Assembly (NCBI GenBank): GCA_963545565.1
Contig: CAUUJV010000004.1
Span: 55,383-119,382 of the forward strand
Source of the DNA: CAUUJV01 sp963545565
GTDB lineage: Bacteria > Actinomycetota > Actinomycetes > Actinomycetales > Bifidobacteriaceae
Direction: 5' to 3'
Length of the DNA stretch: 64,000 nucleotides
Shown here: positions 1-9,934 of the stretch, piece by piece
Layout of the letters: each line of letters begins with the position of its first letter
Position numbering within the stretch: the stretch's first letter is position 1
The notes under the pieces: generated by a model
Databases searched by the model: none
What the model was told of the DNA's origin: nothing
What the model saw: the letters and a program-made list of their open reading frames with translations, nothing else
Program-made: the position numbers and the translations under genes

Positions 1-772
1 CAGGAGCAATAATTTTAGAAAAACTACTCAAATAAACAACATTTTGAGCGTCCATAGATCGCAAAGCAGGATAAGTTTTACCTTCGAAGGACAGCAAACC
101 ATAAGGGTTATCTTCTACAACAAGAACATGATGTCTACGGGCAATTTCAAGAATTTTTGGACGACGTTCAATGCTCAAAGTAACGCCGGCAGGATTATGG
201 AAATTGGGCACAGTGTAAAGGAACTTAACCTTTTTGCCAGCCTGCTTAGTGGAGATTATCGCTTCTTCAAAGGCTTCAGGAATAAGTCCATCAGCGTCCA
301 TATGAGCGTTGACAACCTCTGCTTGGAAACTCTTAAAAACACCAAGAGCACCAACATAGTTAGGATCTTCGGCAATAATGACGTCGCCAGGGTCGCACAT
401 GATTCGTGTGATGAGATCGAGAGCAGATTGCGAACCGTTGGTAATAACCACATCATCTGGCTGAGCATTAGTGATATGCTCAAGCTCCATAATTTGGAGC
501 ACATCTTCACGCAAGTGAGGGTCGCCCTGCGCACTGCCGTACTGCCAAGCAACTTCACCCTTATCGCGTAGCATTTTGCTTATTAAATCAGAGATTTCAT
601 CGAAAGGCATGCGGCCCAAATAAGGCATGCCACCCGCCAAAGAAACAACCTCCGGGCGACTGGCTACAGCAAAAAGGGCACGAATTTCAGAGGCTCGCAT
701 TCCTTCAGCACGGCTCGCATAAGAGTCAAACCAAGGATCATTTTTGACAACCTTTGAAGAATTTTGCGACAT
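1..772 (-). CDS. PLP-dependent aminotransferase (fold type I), 3' end beyond the window
   Basis: Reading leftward from ATG at 772 gives 257 codons with no stop before the window edge. The protein starts MSQNSSKVV and contains a SLAGGMPY-type N-terminal segment, NPNYVG/NPAG-like substrate and cofactor motifs, and SSFSKIIAP at the very end, where the lysine is the expected Schiff-base lysine for pyridoxal phosphate. This matches the 2-aminoadipate/aromatic aminotransferase group (LysN/AraT-like), which moves amino groups between amino acids and 2-oxo acids in the cytosol. About 150 residues should lie outside the window. It follows murJ on the same strand after a 149-nt gap, so it may have its own promoter. 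The substrate cannot be told from the sequence. Confidence 0.85.
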   Translation of the reverse strand, partial: MSQNSSKVVKNDPWFDSYASRAEGMRASEIRALFAVASRPEVVSLAGGMPYLGRMPFDEISDLISKMLRDKGEVAWQYGSAQGDPHLREDVLQIMELEHITNAQPDDVVITNGSQSALDLITRIMCDPGDVIIAEDPNYVGALGVFKSFQAEVVNAHMDADGLIPEAFEEAIISTKQAGKKVKFLYTVPNFHNPAGVTLSIERRPKILEIARRHHVLVVEDNPYGLLSFEGKTYPALRSMDAQNVVYLSSFSKIIAP

Positions 773-868
773 AATACCTCGATTATTTCTACTTTCCCTA
801 AGCTAATACCTTAGTGGTTATTGCCGCACAGGGTATTCATTTGCTTAAATCTGCATACTATCTTGAAA

Positions 869-892
869 GAAATATCTGAAGAAATATCTGAA
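869..892. repeat. 12-bp tandem duplication in spacer
   Basis: The 12-mer gaaatatctgaa occurs twice head to tail (869-880 and 881-892). A weaker third copy precedes it. It lies between murJ and the aminotransferase gene and is one of several short tandem units in spacers of this window. Confidence 0.85.
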
Positions 893-921
893 AGAAACAG
901 AGAATATGCAAAACTCAAGTA

Positions 922-3900
922 TTAATAAAGCTTCACAGAAGTAAAACGTAACGTCTTAATAGTGCTCTGATATGAAACCCAGATAATGATTTTGTCTGTG
1001 GTAACAGGCTTTCGTAATGTAACGGATGCTGAACCGCTCGTTGACAAAGTCAAAGATGCTAATGGATAACCATTAGTTGGTGCAGAAGTGTCATTCCCCG
1101 CGTAAATTAAAGCTGCTGAACCGCTCGTAGTGGTGGTAGTTAAATCTATACGTGAAATGGTCTGTGCACTGGCAAGAGTGATATACAACCCATAACCTCG
1201 TGCCGTGCTCGATGAACTACTGAAGAACTTCATAGCAGAAGGTGTTATCGCAGTGGTATTACCTGTTGCATACGGTGTAGGAACAGAGGAAACTGCGCGA
1301 TCGTTCCCAGACATAATAGACTTCGTGATAGCAGTTGAGCTACCTGAGTTGCTTGAGCTGTTACTAGAACTTGTGGCACTTGCAGAGGCTGTTGCTGTTG
1401 ACTTCTTCTTAGTTTTTTTCTTGGATGATTTTGTGGAGCTTGCGCTGCTGCTTGCTGAAGAATCAGATGAGCTTGAAGAAGTATTTGTAGAAGAATCTGC
1501 AGAAGAACCTGTAGAGGTAGAGCTGCTTGAACTATCACTAGAACTATTGCTACCAGGGAAGCGAACTTTAGAGGATTCAAGAGTTGACCACGGATCAGCA
1601 GAGCCAGAACCGGAAGAGGATCCAGTAAGGCCAAGATTCATTGCTGCTGCAGCCAAGACGCCAATAAGCACAACGCCCACAATAACAATGGAAATAGTTC
1701 TATTGCGGGTAACTCGGCTGCGGCTGTTAGGATTCTTTTTCTTATTTTGTGTCTTAGCCTGTGCAGAGTTATTCCGTACGGAATTATCCTTTACAGAATT
1801 ACCGTCTGTGGAGCTCGCTGCATTAGCTGAATTTGATTGAGTTCCAGATTTTATAAAGCGACTTGAAGTATTTGAACTCCCATAAGACCCAGAAGAAGAG
1901 TTTGCGTCACTCGTTGATTGTTCTACTTGAGTAGCGTCAGGAGAGAAGCTTGGTGGAACACTTTGAGACTGCGCTTTTTGTTGTGGCTGTGCGGCAGCAC
2001 CTGCAGCATTAGAGTTTTTCTGAGTGAATACAGCCTGCTGGCTTGCTTGAGAAGCAGTATTATTGCTTCGAGCTCGAACGGCATTGATATCAATAGCATC
2101 AGTAAATCCAGATGTTTCATCGGGAACTATGAAGGCAGAAGGATCATATGCAGGAATTTCCTTCCTTTCACCTTCGTAGTCTTCAAACGCTTTGAACATG
2201 TCATCGCCGTCAGAATTTGCAATAACAATGTCATCATTACTATGGAAAATTAGCTCATTTGTTTTCCACTCAGGATGCTCATGAGGAGTGGTCTGTGCAG
2301 CGGAAGAGGATATGAATTCCTTAGGAATCTCAGCAATATGACTGTTCTCGACTGGCTCATCAATAAGAACTTGCTCGATAGAGTTAGCGCCGCGTGCTTC
2401 GCTGAGCATAATATCTGAGTTACTTAAATCAGAAATAGATTTCCATGAGCCAAGAAGCACTTCAAATTCAAGCAAAGTAGCCATCGGAATTGGAGTAGAA
2501 GAATCATTGGCATCATTGGTAGAGCGTAAACCAAGCGCACGAGAACAGATCGTTACAAATTCTGAAGGAGTGTCAGACCGGCTTGCGAGGAGCGATTGCG
2601 CAGTGGGGTTATCTTGTGGAATATAGTGCATTCCAGTAATGAGCTGATAAAGGACTACTGCAATTTGACGTACAGCAAGCTCTTCGCCATCAGGAAGATT
2701 TTCACCAAATCTCGTTACTGCAGGTTGCGTAAGAACAGCGGACACAGGAAAATCAGTGACAGTAACAGAATTCTTAGATAGACGAATAACAGCATCAGTA
2801 ATAGAGTGATGCATAAATTCACCAGATTTAAGAGATTGAGCTGCCCGAACGACTTCACCAATAATAGTGCGAATAGCATCAATGCTCAAAGATGCTGAGG
2901 TGTAGTGAGCGAGATAATCACGCAGACTAATACCGGAATCTAGGTCACTTACAACAATTGCAGCATTGTCACTATAGCGAATTTGGCGCACTGCTGTGAA
3001 ATAACGGTTACGAGAAAGAACGAGAGACGAAGCGCTGCTGCTAATCCTGTCAAGCAAAGAGGTATTTGTTACCACAAAAAGCTGATACTTTTGGTCAAGA
3101 GCTTTATCTTGTGCAATCCACGCTGCAATACCAGGTTCTGAACGCAGCTGTTTGACCAGCTCATAGCGATCAAGGAGGGTAGTTCCTGGCTCAAGTTCCA
3201 TGTTGTCTCTCTTGTGTTCAATCTTGCCCGATTGTATCGGAACGCTTGATGTCATTTTATAAACTGGTATGGCTGATAATTCAGAATTATTCTTGGAATT
3301 TTCAGAATTTGAAGAATCAGAGGAATTTGAGGAATTTGAAGACACTGGCATTTTGATATTGGCAGAATCAGCATCGTTATATTTAAAGTTCGTAGATTCT
3401 GAGCCTTTAGAATTGGAAATTTTGGCGTTATTGTCAGATTTATTACTGCTATTTGACTGTGCTGCATCAAGAATTTTTTTACCGAAACCAAATCGTGAAA
3501 GATGCAAACGATTAACAAGCATCGCAGCTACTGAAGTGAGTTCTTGAGTGCGCAGAACAAAGAGTACGCCGAAATAAATTATTGCCGCAATAATCGCCAC
3601 AACCACACAAATGAGTAAGGAAGTAATCCATCCCATAGTGACAACGCCATTTTCTGTGGGTAAGTGAAGTATGCGAACGAGCAAGGTGTATGCAGCCTTA
3701 CTTACGAACCATGTTGCAGCACCAGCGGCAAGGCTTTTAACAGCTAAGATAAGGATTCGCTTTACATCAACATTGTGATTGAAATGACGAACTGACAAGA
3801 GCCAGAAAAGCACAGGAAGAGCAATAACATAGCCAATTGTGCTTGATAAGCCAATTGATGTTACCCATGTTGCAGGAGAGAAGAAGTGCACAAGAATCAT

Positions 3901-5142
3901 CAAGACAACAACCATGATGCTGTTCTGCAAAAGAGCAAACATGAATGGTGAGCGGCCATCTTCGAAGGCATAGAAAGTACGCTGAATAAGCAAGAATACA
4001 GAAATCATGACTAAATTCAGCGATAGCGTAATCAAAGGATACGAAATCAAATGAATTTCTGAGGCTGAGACGGAAGGCAAAAGTGCTTTAATGATCGGCA
4101 CAGGAATCGCAATCAAGACCGCAGTGCAGAAGGTCAACAATAAAATAACATTGCGGATTGCCCCACTTAAAGTTTCTCGCATAGAGTCGATGTCGTTGTC
4201 AGCACTATATCGAGAAAGCTGAGGAAAAATGGCTGTTGCTAGTGATACTGCAATCAGTGAATACGGGAGAATATAAATGGAATATGCATTCTGGTACGTG
4301 CCGTTGCCAGCAATGCCATAGAGATCGTTGCCTTGTAAAGGTGCGCCATTAGCAATACGTGCAGTAATAATGCCTACAATCTGGTTGACGGCCACAATCC
4401 CCAAGCTCCACACAGCTACGGTGCCCATGGAGCGAAGCCCGATGCCATGAATGCCCCATCGCCAGTGGAAACGGTAACCTGTGCGCAGCATCGGAGTGAA
4501 GAGAACAAGGGCTTGGAAGGCAACGCCGAGAGTCCACATGCCCGCAATCATGCCTGTGCGTGGAATAGTCCAGAAAGATAATTTAGCGTGTGAAACATTG
4601 CCAAACATTGCAATGAATATGCCGAAGCCGATGCAGCTAATCACATTTGCGCCAGTGGAACTCCACGCATATGCCCCAAAGTGACCTTGAGCAGCGAGAA
4701 TCTGCCCCAAAATCGTGTACAAACCATAGAAGAAAATCTGTGGCATACACCACAGCGTAAAACTATCAACAAGTGCCTGCTGACTTGCCGACCAGCTCGA
4801 ATCCAAATAGAGAGTAGTCAGAAGATGAGTTCCCAGCATCATCACAACCATTACGCCCGCAAGCAATGTGATAGAAAGCGTGATGAGCTTATCGAGATTT
4901 TGGCTCGCATTTTTGTTCTTTAGCGTTCGCACGATCTGAGGGACGAGCACGGCGTTAAAGATGCCGCCAGATAGCAAAGTAAAAAGTACTTGCGGAATCA
5001 TGGAGCCAGTTTGATATGCGTTTGCAGCAATACCAGTGGTTCCAATTGCAGCTGCAAGAAGAATAGTCCTAATTTGGCCAGTGAGTCGTGAGGCTAAAGT
5101 GCCTGAGGCCATAATTACTGAATTGCGCCCCACAGAACTCAT
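922..5142 (-). CDS. murJ: MurJ lipid II flippase fused to a pseudokinase and an extracellular domain
   Basis: 1406 aa. Residues about 1-560 are the MurJ/MviN polytopic membrane unit (family: about 14 helices), which flips lipid II to the outer face of the membrane for peptidoglycan synthesis. A Ser/Asn-rich linker leads to a protein-kinase-like domain at about 650-890 that lacks catalytic residues: HRD is replaced by a HHSITD segment and DFG by DFP, so it is a pseudokinase. After another Ser/Asn/Gln-rich stretch there is one membrane helix at about 1150-1170, a long Ser/Thr linker, and a C-terminal beta-rich domain (about 1290-1406) that may bind wall sugars. The same architecture is known for mycobacterial MviN (Rv3910), whose pseudokinase binds FhaA when phosphorylated. 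The start overlaps the DUF6049 stop by 4 nt (ATGA), implying translational coupling. Confidence 0.93.
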   Translation of the reverse strand: MSSVGRNSVIMASGTLASRLTGQIRTILLAAAIGTTGIAANAYQTGSMIPQVLFTLLSGGIFNAVLVPQIVRTLKNKNASQNLDKLITLSITLLAGVMVVMMLGTHLLTTLYLDSSWSASQQALVDSFTLWCMPQIFFYGLYTILGQILAAQGHFGAYAWSSTGANVISCIGFGIFIAMFGNVSHAKLSFWTIPRTGMIAGMWTLGVAFQALVLFTPMLRTGYRFHWRWGIHGIGLRSMGTVAVWSLGIVAVNQIVGIITARIANGAPLQGNDLYGIAGNGTYQNAYSIYILPYSLIAVSLATAIFPQLSRYSADNDIDSMRETLSGAIRNVILLLTFCTAVLIAIPVPIIKALLPSVSASEIHLISYPLITLSLNLVMISVFLLIQRTFYAFEDGRSPFMFALLQNSIMVVVLMILVHFFSPATWVTSIGLSSTIGYVIALPVLFWLLSVRHFNHNVDVKRILILAVKSLAAGAATWFVSKAAYTLLVRILHLPTENGVVTMGWITSLLICVVVAIIAAIIYFGVLFVLRTQELTSVAAMLVNRLHLSRFGFGKKILDAAQSNSSNKSDNNAKISNSKGSESTNFKYNDADSANIKMPVSSNSSNSSDSSNSENSKNNSELSAIPVYKMTSSVPIQSGKIEHKRDNMELEPGTTLLDRYELVKQLRSEPGIAAWIAQDKALDQKYQLFVVTNTSLLDRISSSASSLVLSRNRYFTAVRQIRYSDNAAIVVSDLDSGISLRDYLAHYTSASLSIDAIRTIIGEVVRAAQSLKSGEFMHHSITDAVIRLSKNSVTVTDFPVSAVLTQPAVTRFGENLPDGEELAVRQIAVVLYQLITGMHYIPQDNPTAQSLLASRSDTPSEFVTICSRALGLRSTNDANDSSTPIPMATLLEFEVLLGSWKSISDLSNSDIMLSEARGANSIEQVLIDEPVENSHIAEIPKEFISSSAAQTTPHEHPEWKTNELIFHSNDDIVIANSDGDDMFKAFEDYEGERKEIPAYDPSAFIVPDETSGFTDAIDINAVRARSNNTASQASQQAVFTQKNSNAAGAAAQPQQKAQSQSVPPSFSPDATQVEQSTSDANSSSGSYGSSNTSSRFIKSGTQSNSANAASSTDGNSVKDNSVRNNSAQAKTQNKKKNPNSRSRVTRNRTISIVIVGVVLIGVLAAAAMNLGLTGSSSGSGSADPWSTLESSKVRFPGSNSSSDSSSSSTSTGSSADSSTNTSSSSSDSSASSSASSTKSSKKKTKKKSTATASASATSSSNSSSNSGSSTAITKSIMSGNDRAVSSVPTPYATGNTTAITPSAMKFFSSSSSTARGYGLYITLASAQTISRIDLTTTTTSGSAALIYAGNDTSAPTNGYPLASLTLSTSGSASVTLRKPVTTDKIIIWVSYQSTIKTLRFTSVKLY

Positions 5143-7535
5143 GAATCTGAATCTTTCTCTTCTCGTTGAATTTGTTTACGTGCACCAAGCACACCAAGCA
5201 CAATAGCCACAGCAAAAATTACGTATCCAATTTTGTCATTGATGTGGAATTGACTATTGATATTCATTGTGCAAACAGAGCCAAAAACAGCCTTATGGGA
5301 GTCCATCAGCTGGGTTTTCACGCTGCTCTTCCAGCCATTGGTAGTTTGAGCTGCCAAAGTAACTTGTTGCTGAGAATATGCGCGCACGGTAATAGGGTCA
5401 GCGGATTGCACATTTATGCCATCTGCCGTGGTGGAATTACCGTCCTTCACGGATACACCCACTTTGATATCAAAGGGGAGCGTGCTTGTGATTGTTACGG
5501 GGATGCTCGCACTATTACTCACAATAGTGATACTGTTAGGAACGCTAAGGGTTATACTCTTATAGAGTGCTGTGATTTCAGCTGTTGCTGCCACGCTCAT
5601 ACTCTTGCGAACTTGGGCCACAGAGCTAACCGACTGAATAGCGTAAGTATTGTGCATGAGATGCAGCACATACATCCAATCGCTTGCTTTGCCTTCGCGC
5701 AAAGGCGCAGTCTGCTCAGACGCTTCCGGGGCATCATCTTGCAATGTTCCAGCTTTGTTGCCTGTATCAGAGTTTTGTTCAGAATCTGGAAGAAGAATAT
5801 TGCTTTCAAAATTATTCAGCTGTGATTTTGACTTGGAAAGCACGGTGATAAGACCAGCAAGGGACTCTCGATACTCAGAGTTTATTCCTGACACTGCATT
5901 GACTAAATCCGTGGCATCTTGACCAGTTACTGTAGACGCCTGACTGATCAGGGAAGAAAGATCTGACTGATTAATCCATGTGGCAGAATCGAGTTGAGCC
6001 AAAAGTTGCTGTAGATATGTGTAATTACTTGAAGATTTTTGACTTTGCGAGCTCTTTTGTAAGTTTTGCAGAGCAACAAGTACAGTGCGCTGAGTGTATG
6101 GTGCTTGAGACTGATAAAAGGCACTTTGGGCAATAAATCGCGCGATCCTGCCCGATTCAGTGGTCTCGCCGTCACTTGCTTTAGATGTTGCCTTGTTAAG
6201 AGCAAGCTTTGTAAGCACTTTTTGCACCGGAAGAATAGTAATGTCACCGTGATTCGTTGAAGCTGTGATTTTTTCAGTACTCAAAACAGAAGGAGAATTG
6301 CTGTATCCCGTTGTGGCGATGACTGTGGTATAGCCTAATTCGCGGGCATAATCTAGGGCAGAAGCCGTCCATGCTGCTTGAGTTTGCATAGCGATGCTTG
6401 TAGTTGCTGATTGACTTTCTGATTGAGCTGCTGCCTGAGTTGATGAAGTATTCCTGCGGTCTTGATATATCTTCTGTGCTTGGCCTTCGTTATATTGCTC
6501 TGCAGAAATTCCAGTTGAAGACCAATTTAGAGATGAAGTAGTTTGACCAATTGCAGCAAGATCAATGGTATAAGGCTGCATAATTGCTGTTGCTTCACCA
6601 TAAATCTGCGCCGAAGATGGGTCTTCAATAGTTTGGATAGAGCTGTGCGCTGCCACAAGTCGTGCAATAACATTTGCTTGCGCTGTTACGTTAGAGCTAA
6701 GTGACGTAAAAATTCGTGAACTACTTGCCTGAGTGATGCTGCTACGTGAAAGAGTGCTTCTTCCGTTGATGATTGATGCACGTGTTGATGATTTTGCGTG
6801 GGAGTAAGTGCTTGCTGAAACAGGCAAAACAAGCACCATATTGAGTGCAGGAGTTTGCGCTGTGTTGACGTCTGCATTTGTGCGAGTCACGAAAGTGTGG
6901 ATCGAAGCAATAACGCTAGAGAATTGCGCTGTACTGCGAGAAACAGAGCCTTCGCTATATGTGACCAGAATTGGGCGAGCACCCCATGTGGTCATTGCCG
7001 ATAAGGTCGAATCGTCAGCAGAAGCAGAGATTGTAATCGTTTGAGAGTCACCAGGAGCTAAAGTATTAACTTCAGCTGTTCCAATGCGTTGATTTGTAGG
7101 GATTCGGCGATTTCCCTCAGCCCATGATTGAATATCCGAACTAGTAGAGAAAGAATAACGTGTATTCGTATAAATACCAACGATTCCTTGGCTAATAGTG
7201 TTATCAGTGTTGTTTGTGACTGTGAGTTTGGCTTTATAGCCAGACGTTGATGAGAGAATGGATGTTTGAGAATTAAACGATATAGTAACTTTTTTCTGAG
7301 AGCCTTGTGCCGAAGCTGCTTCAATAGCTTGGTTCGCAGTCTGATTTTCAGATGAACTACCCGTTGAATTATCTGTTGCTGCATAAGCAGTTTGGGAAGA
7401 AAAAAGACTGCTAAAAGAATCAAAATTGAACGTAGAAAGACTCGCGCAGACCAAAGCAATCGAAGCGAGTGTAGACACTACGACGATAAGAGTGTGAAGA
7501 GTACGAACAGTATGAAGCGAACGGTGTTTATTCAT
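5139..7535 (-). CDS. DUF6049 membrane-anchored exported protein
   Basis: About 798 aa from the ATG at 7535 (MNKHRSLHTV). An upstream ATG at 7583 would add 16 residues lying inside the NUDIX gene and is less likely. The N-terminus has a basic segment followed by a hydrophobic signal or anchor of about 20 residues; the body is Ser/Thr/Gln-rich and extracytoplasmic; a single membrane helix (IGYVIFAVAIVLGVLG) sits near the C-terminus followed by a charged tail. It occupies the place of Rv3909 between mutT4 and mviN in mycobacteria, so it probably works with MurJ in cell-wall assembly, but no biochemical role is established. Its start overlaps the NUDIX stop by 8 nt and its stop overlaps the murJ start by 4 nt. 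Confidence 0.85.
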   Translation of the reverse strand: MNKHRSLHTVRTLHTLIVVVSTLASIALVCASLSTFNFDSFSSLFSSQTAYAATDNSTGSSSENQTANQAIEAASAQGSQKKVTISFNSQTSILSSTSGYKAKLTVTNNTDNTISQGIVGIYTNTRYSFSTSSDIQSWAEGNRRIPTNQRIGTAEVNTLAPGDSQTITISASADDSTLSAMTTWGARPILVTYSEGSVSRSTAQFSSVIASIHTFVTRTNADVNTAQTPALNMVLVLPVSASTYSHAKSSTRASIINGRSTLSRSSITQASSSRIFTSLSSNVTAQANVIARLVAAHSSIQTIEDPSSAQIYGEATAIMQPYTIDLAAIGQTTSSLNWSSTGISAEQYNEGQAQKIYQDRRNTSSTQAAAQSESQSATTSIAMQTQAAWTASALDYARELGYTTVIATTGYSNSPSVLSTEKITASTNHGDITILPVQKVLTKLALNKATSKASDGETTESGRIARFIAQSAFYQSQAPYTQRTVLVALQNLQKSSQSQKSSSNYTYLQQLLAQLDSATWINQSDLSSLISQASTVTGQDATDLVNAVSGINSEYRESLAGLITVLSKSKSQLNNFESNILLPDSEQNSDTGNKAGTLQDDAPEASEQTAPLREGKASDWMYVLHLMHNTYAIQSVSSVAQVRKSMSVAATAEITALYKSITLSVPNSITIVSNSASIPVTITSTLPFDIKVGVSVKDGNSTTADGINVQSADPITVRAYSQQQVTLAAQTTNGWKSSVKTQLMDSHKAVFGSVCTMNINSQFHINDKIGYVIFAVAIVLGVLGARKQIQREEKDSDS

Positions 7536-8391
7536 GCTTCTTCTTGTATTTCCTAGCGTAGAGCCATACAATCCTACGCTCATTTGGGTAACTTAGAACG
7601 TCGCAGAGATCATCAAATTTAACCCAGATGGCGTCTTCTGCCTCATGATCAGGGTCTCCTTCAACGGTGAGTTCTCCTCCTGTTTGACGAAGCGCATAGT
7701 GGTGCACAAGCTTGTGGATACGTTGTGTGTTGCCAGTAAACCAGTAATCAATGGTGGCTATAGAGCTAACGACCTCCCCTAAAATTCCGGTTTCTTCGTG
7801 AACTTCGCGTACAGCTGTTTCTTCAGGAGTTTCGCCTTTTTCAATGTGACCTTTCGGCAGGCACCACTCCAAATGCCCAGAACGGGAGTGACGAGCAATA
7901 ATTGCAACGCGGTCTTGGTTGTCAAAAATCAATCCACCAGCTGAGTATTCACGCACTACAGGAAGATCATGAGAATTTAAGGAAGCAAAAGTAGTGCGAT
8001 TTTCTTCACGCTTACGAGCCATGATTGCGGGGGTTGGTGTAGGAGCGAGTGAATCTGCAAGCTCTGAAGAAGCTGATACATCTTCAGAATCGTCTGTATT
8101 TATATCCGGGTTCGCAGTGGCATCTGTATCTGTGCTATCAATTTCTGTTTCACTGCCTTGCGTTGTCTCAATATCTACGCGAATGCGCACTGTAGTTTTG
8201 GTTTTAGATTGAGAGTGAGGCGTTTCAGAACTGTAAAGAGGCTCTCCTTGTGAGGTGTAATAAGCTTCTGCGTAATAATGCTGAGTGTGCGCGGAATCGT
8301 CCGAGTCGCTCACTTCACGCAGAATTTGGGCATACTGCGGGTGTGAAGTGGCGCGTTTAATCATTCGCGCAATATCTCCCGGAGTTGTCAT
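7528..8391 (-). CDS. NUDIX hydrolase (MutT4-like)
   Basis: 287 aa. The Nudix box is complete in the C-terminal half (GHIEKGETPEET followed by REVHEETGI; consensus GX5EX7REUXEEXGU), so it should cleave a nucleoside diphosphate linked to another group using Mg2+. The first 130 or so residues are acidic, Ser/Thr-rich and low in complexity and are not part of the fold. The position beside DUF6049, murJ and divergent pcnA matches the mutT4 locus of other Actinobacteria. The true substrate is unknown. It starts 88 nt from the divergent pcnA gene, so the two promoters share that spacer. Confidence 0.9.
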   Translation of the reverse strand: MTTPGDIARMIKRATSHPQYAQILREVSDSDDSAHTQHYYAEAYYTSQGEPLYSSETPHSQSKTKTTVRIRVDIETTQGSETEIDSTDTDATANPDINTDDSEDVSASSELADSLAPTPTPAIMARKREENRTTFASLNSHDLPVVREYSAGGLIFDNQDRVAIIARHSRSGHLEWCLPKGHIEKGETPEETAVREVHEETGILGEVVSSIATIDYWFTGNTQRIHKLVHHYALRQTGGELTVEGDPDHEAEDAIWVKFDDLCDVLSYPNERRIVWLYARKYKKKHE

Positions 8392-8479
8392 ACTTCTACT
8401 TTACGTAATTTATTGTGCAGGTGGGGTAACGGTACACTAGAATCCTCTATGTTACCGTAAAGGCAAGAAAGGTCCGGAT

Positions 8480-9898
8480 ATGAATTTTAGTGTCTCTCCT
8501 GTGGCGCTTGAGCTTGGTCGCATTTTTCAAGATGCTGGTTATGAGCTTGCGCTAGTTGGAGGCCCGGTTCGTGACCTTATGCTTAGCCGAGACGCACACG
8601 ATTTAGATTTTTGCACGTCCGCCCGCCCCGAAGAATTCGAGCCTATTCTGCGCAAATGGGGAGACGGATTCTGGGATATGGGCCGTAAATTCGGCACTTT
8701 AGGCACGATTAAGCGTCTCGACGATGGTACTGAAGTTTCTATTGAAGTTACTACTTATCGCAGTGACGTATACAATCCAGATTCTCGTAAGCCAGAAGTA
8801 AATTATGGCGATTCCTTAGAAGGAGATCTTTCACGCCGCGATTTTACAATCAATGCAATGGCTCTGCGTCTTCCACAATGTGAGCTTGTAGATCCATTTG
8901 ATGGTGAAACTGATTTAGAGCGCAAGATTTTGCGCACACCCGTAGAACCAGAGCAGTCATTCGATGATGATCCGCTGCGTATGATGCGTGCCGTGCGCTT
9001 TGTTTCTCAGCTTGGGTTCCGCATTGGAATGGATACCGCTGCAGCCATATATGAAATAGTGCCTCGTATTGACATTGTTTCTGCTGAACGAGTGCGCGAC
9101 GAATTATGCAAACTACTTTTGGGAGCTCATCCTCGTGAAGGTTTGGAAGCCTTTGTGGAATCTGGTTTAGCTGATTATGTATTCCCTGAGATTCCAGATT
9201 TACAGATTGAGATCGATCCTAATCATCATCATAAGGATATTTTTGAGCACACTATGCAGGTGCTTGAACGCGCAATTGCATTGGAAACAGACGATGAGGG
9301 CCCCGTTCCAGCTCCAGATTTGACTCTACGACTGGCGGCGGTTATGCACGATATTGGTAAACCAAGCACTCGTAAGTTTGAGGCTGGTGGCAAGGTAAGT
9401 TTTTATCATCATGATGCTGTTGGTGCCAAAATGACTCGTAAGCGCATGAAGGCATTACATTTTGACCATCACATGATTGATGATGTGGCAGAACTTGTGA
9501 ATCTACATTTGCGATTCCATGGTTATGTTGATGAACCATGGACTGATGCTGCTGTTCGCCGCTATGTAAAGGATGCTGGGCACCTTTATCATCGACTTAA
9601 CAGACTCACCCGAGCAGATGCCACAACACAGAATAAGCGCAAGGCTCGTATGTTTGCCGAGGCTATGGATGATCTTGAAGCACGCGTGGTTGAGCTCAAG
9701 AAAAAGGAAGATTTCGACGCAATTCGACCAGATCTGAATGGCTCTGAAATCATGGAGATTCTTGGCCTTCAACCAGGTCCTCAAATTGGTCAAGCATACA
9801 AGCATATGCTGAACTTCAGGTTAGACAATGGCCCCGTTGACCGCGAAGTAGCTGTAGAAGAATTACAGCGTTGGTGGGCAGAACAACAAAATCAGTAA
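8480..9898 (+). CDS. pcnA: CCA tRNA nucleotidyltransferase (class II) with HD domain
   Basis: 472 aa, starting after AGGCAAGAAAGG. It adds or repairs the 3' CCA of tRNAs from CTP and ATP. The nucleotidyltransferase head shows GGPVRDL at about residue 26 and the metal-binding DLDF motif at about 42, then the RRDFTINAMAL motif. The C-terminal part has an HD phosphohydrolase domain (HDIGK, HHD). Length and domain order match actinobacterial PcnA/Cca proteins. It is divergent from the NUDIX-DUF6049-murJ group, as in mycobacteria. The tRNA in this window already encodes its CCA, so repair is the likely role for that tRNA. Confidence 0.95.
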   Translation: MNFSVSPVALELGRIFQDAGYELALVGGPVRDLMLSRDAHDLDFCTSARPEEFEPILRKWGDGFWDMGRKFGTLGTIKRLDDGTEVSIEVTTYRSDVYNPDSRKPEVNYGDSLEGDLSRRDFTINAMALRLPQCELVDPFDGETDLERKILRTPVEPEQSFDDDPLRMMRAVRFVSQLGFRIGMDTAAAIYEIVPRIDIVSAERVRDELCKLLLGAHPREGLEAFVESGLADYVFPEIPDLQIEIDPNHHHKDIFEHTMQVLERAIALETDDEGPVPAPDLTLRLAAVMHDIGKPSTRKFEAGGKVSFYHHDAVGAKMTRKRMKALHFDHHMIDDVAELVNLHLRFHGYVDEPWTDAAVRRYVKDAGHLYHRLNRLTRADATTQNKRKARMFAEAMDDLEARVVELKKKEDFDAIRPDLNGSEIMEILGLQPGPQIGQAYKHMLNFRLDNGPVDREVAVEELQRWWAEQQNQ

Positions 9899-9934
9899 AT
9901 GGTAGTTTAGGCGAGGCTTAGGCAGTTTACGCGA

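Noticed and set aside
1205..1840. Plus-strand open frame of 211 codons rich in Leu/Glu
   Set aside because: It is the antisense shadow of the Ser-rich linker of murJ; Ser codons on one strand give Glu/Leu/Ala-rich open frames on the other. No ribosome binding site or recognised domain.
5166..5825. Plus-strand 219-codon frame opposite DUF6049
   Set aside because: Composition (many His, Cys) unlike real proteins here, no motif, fully inside a well-supported gene.
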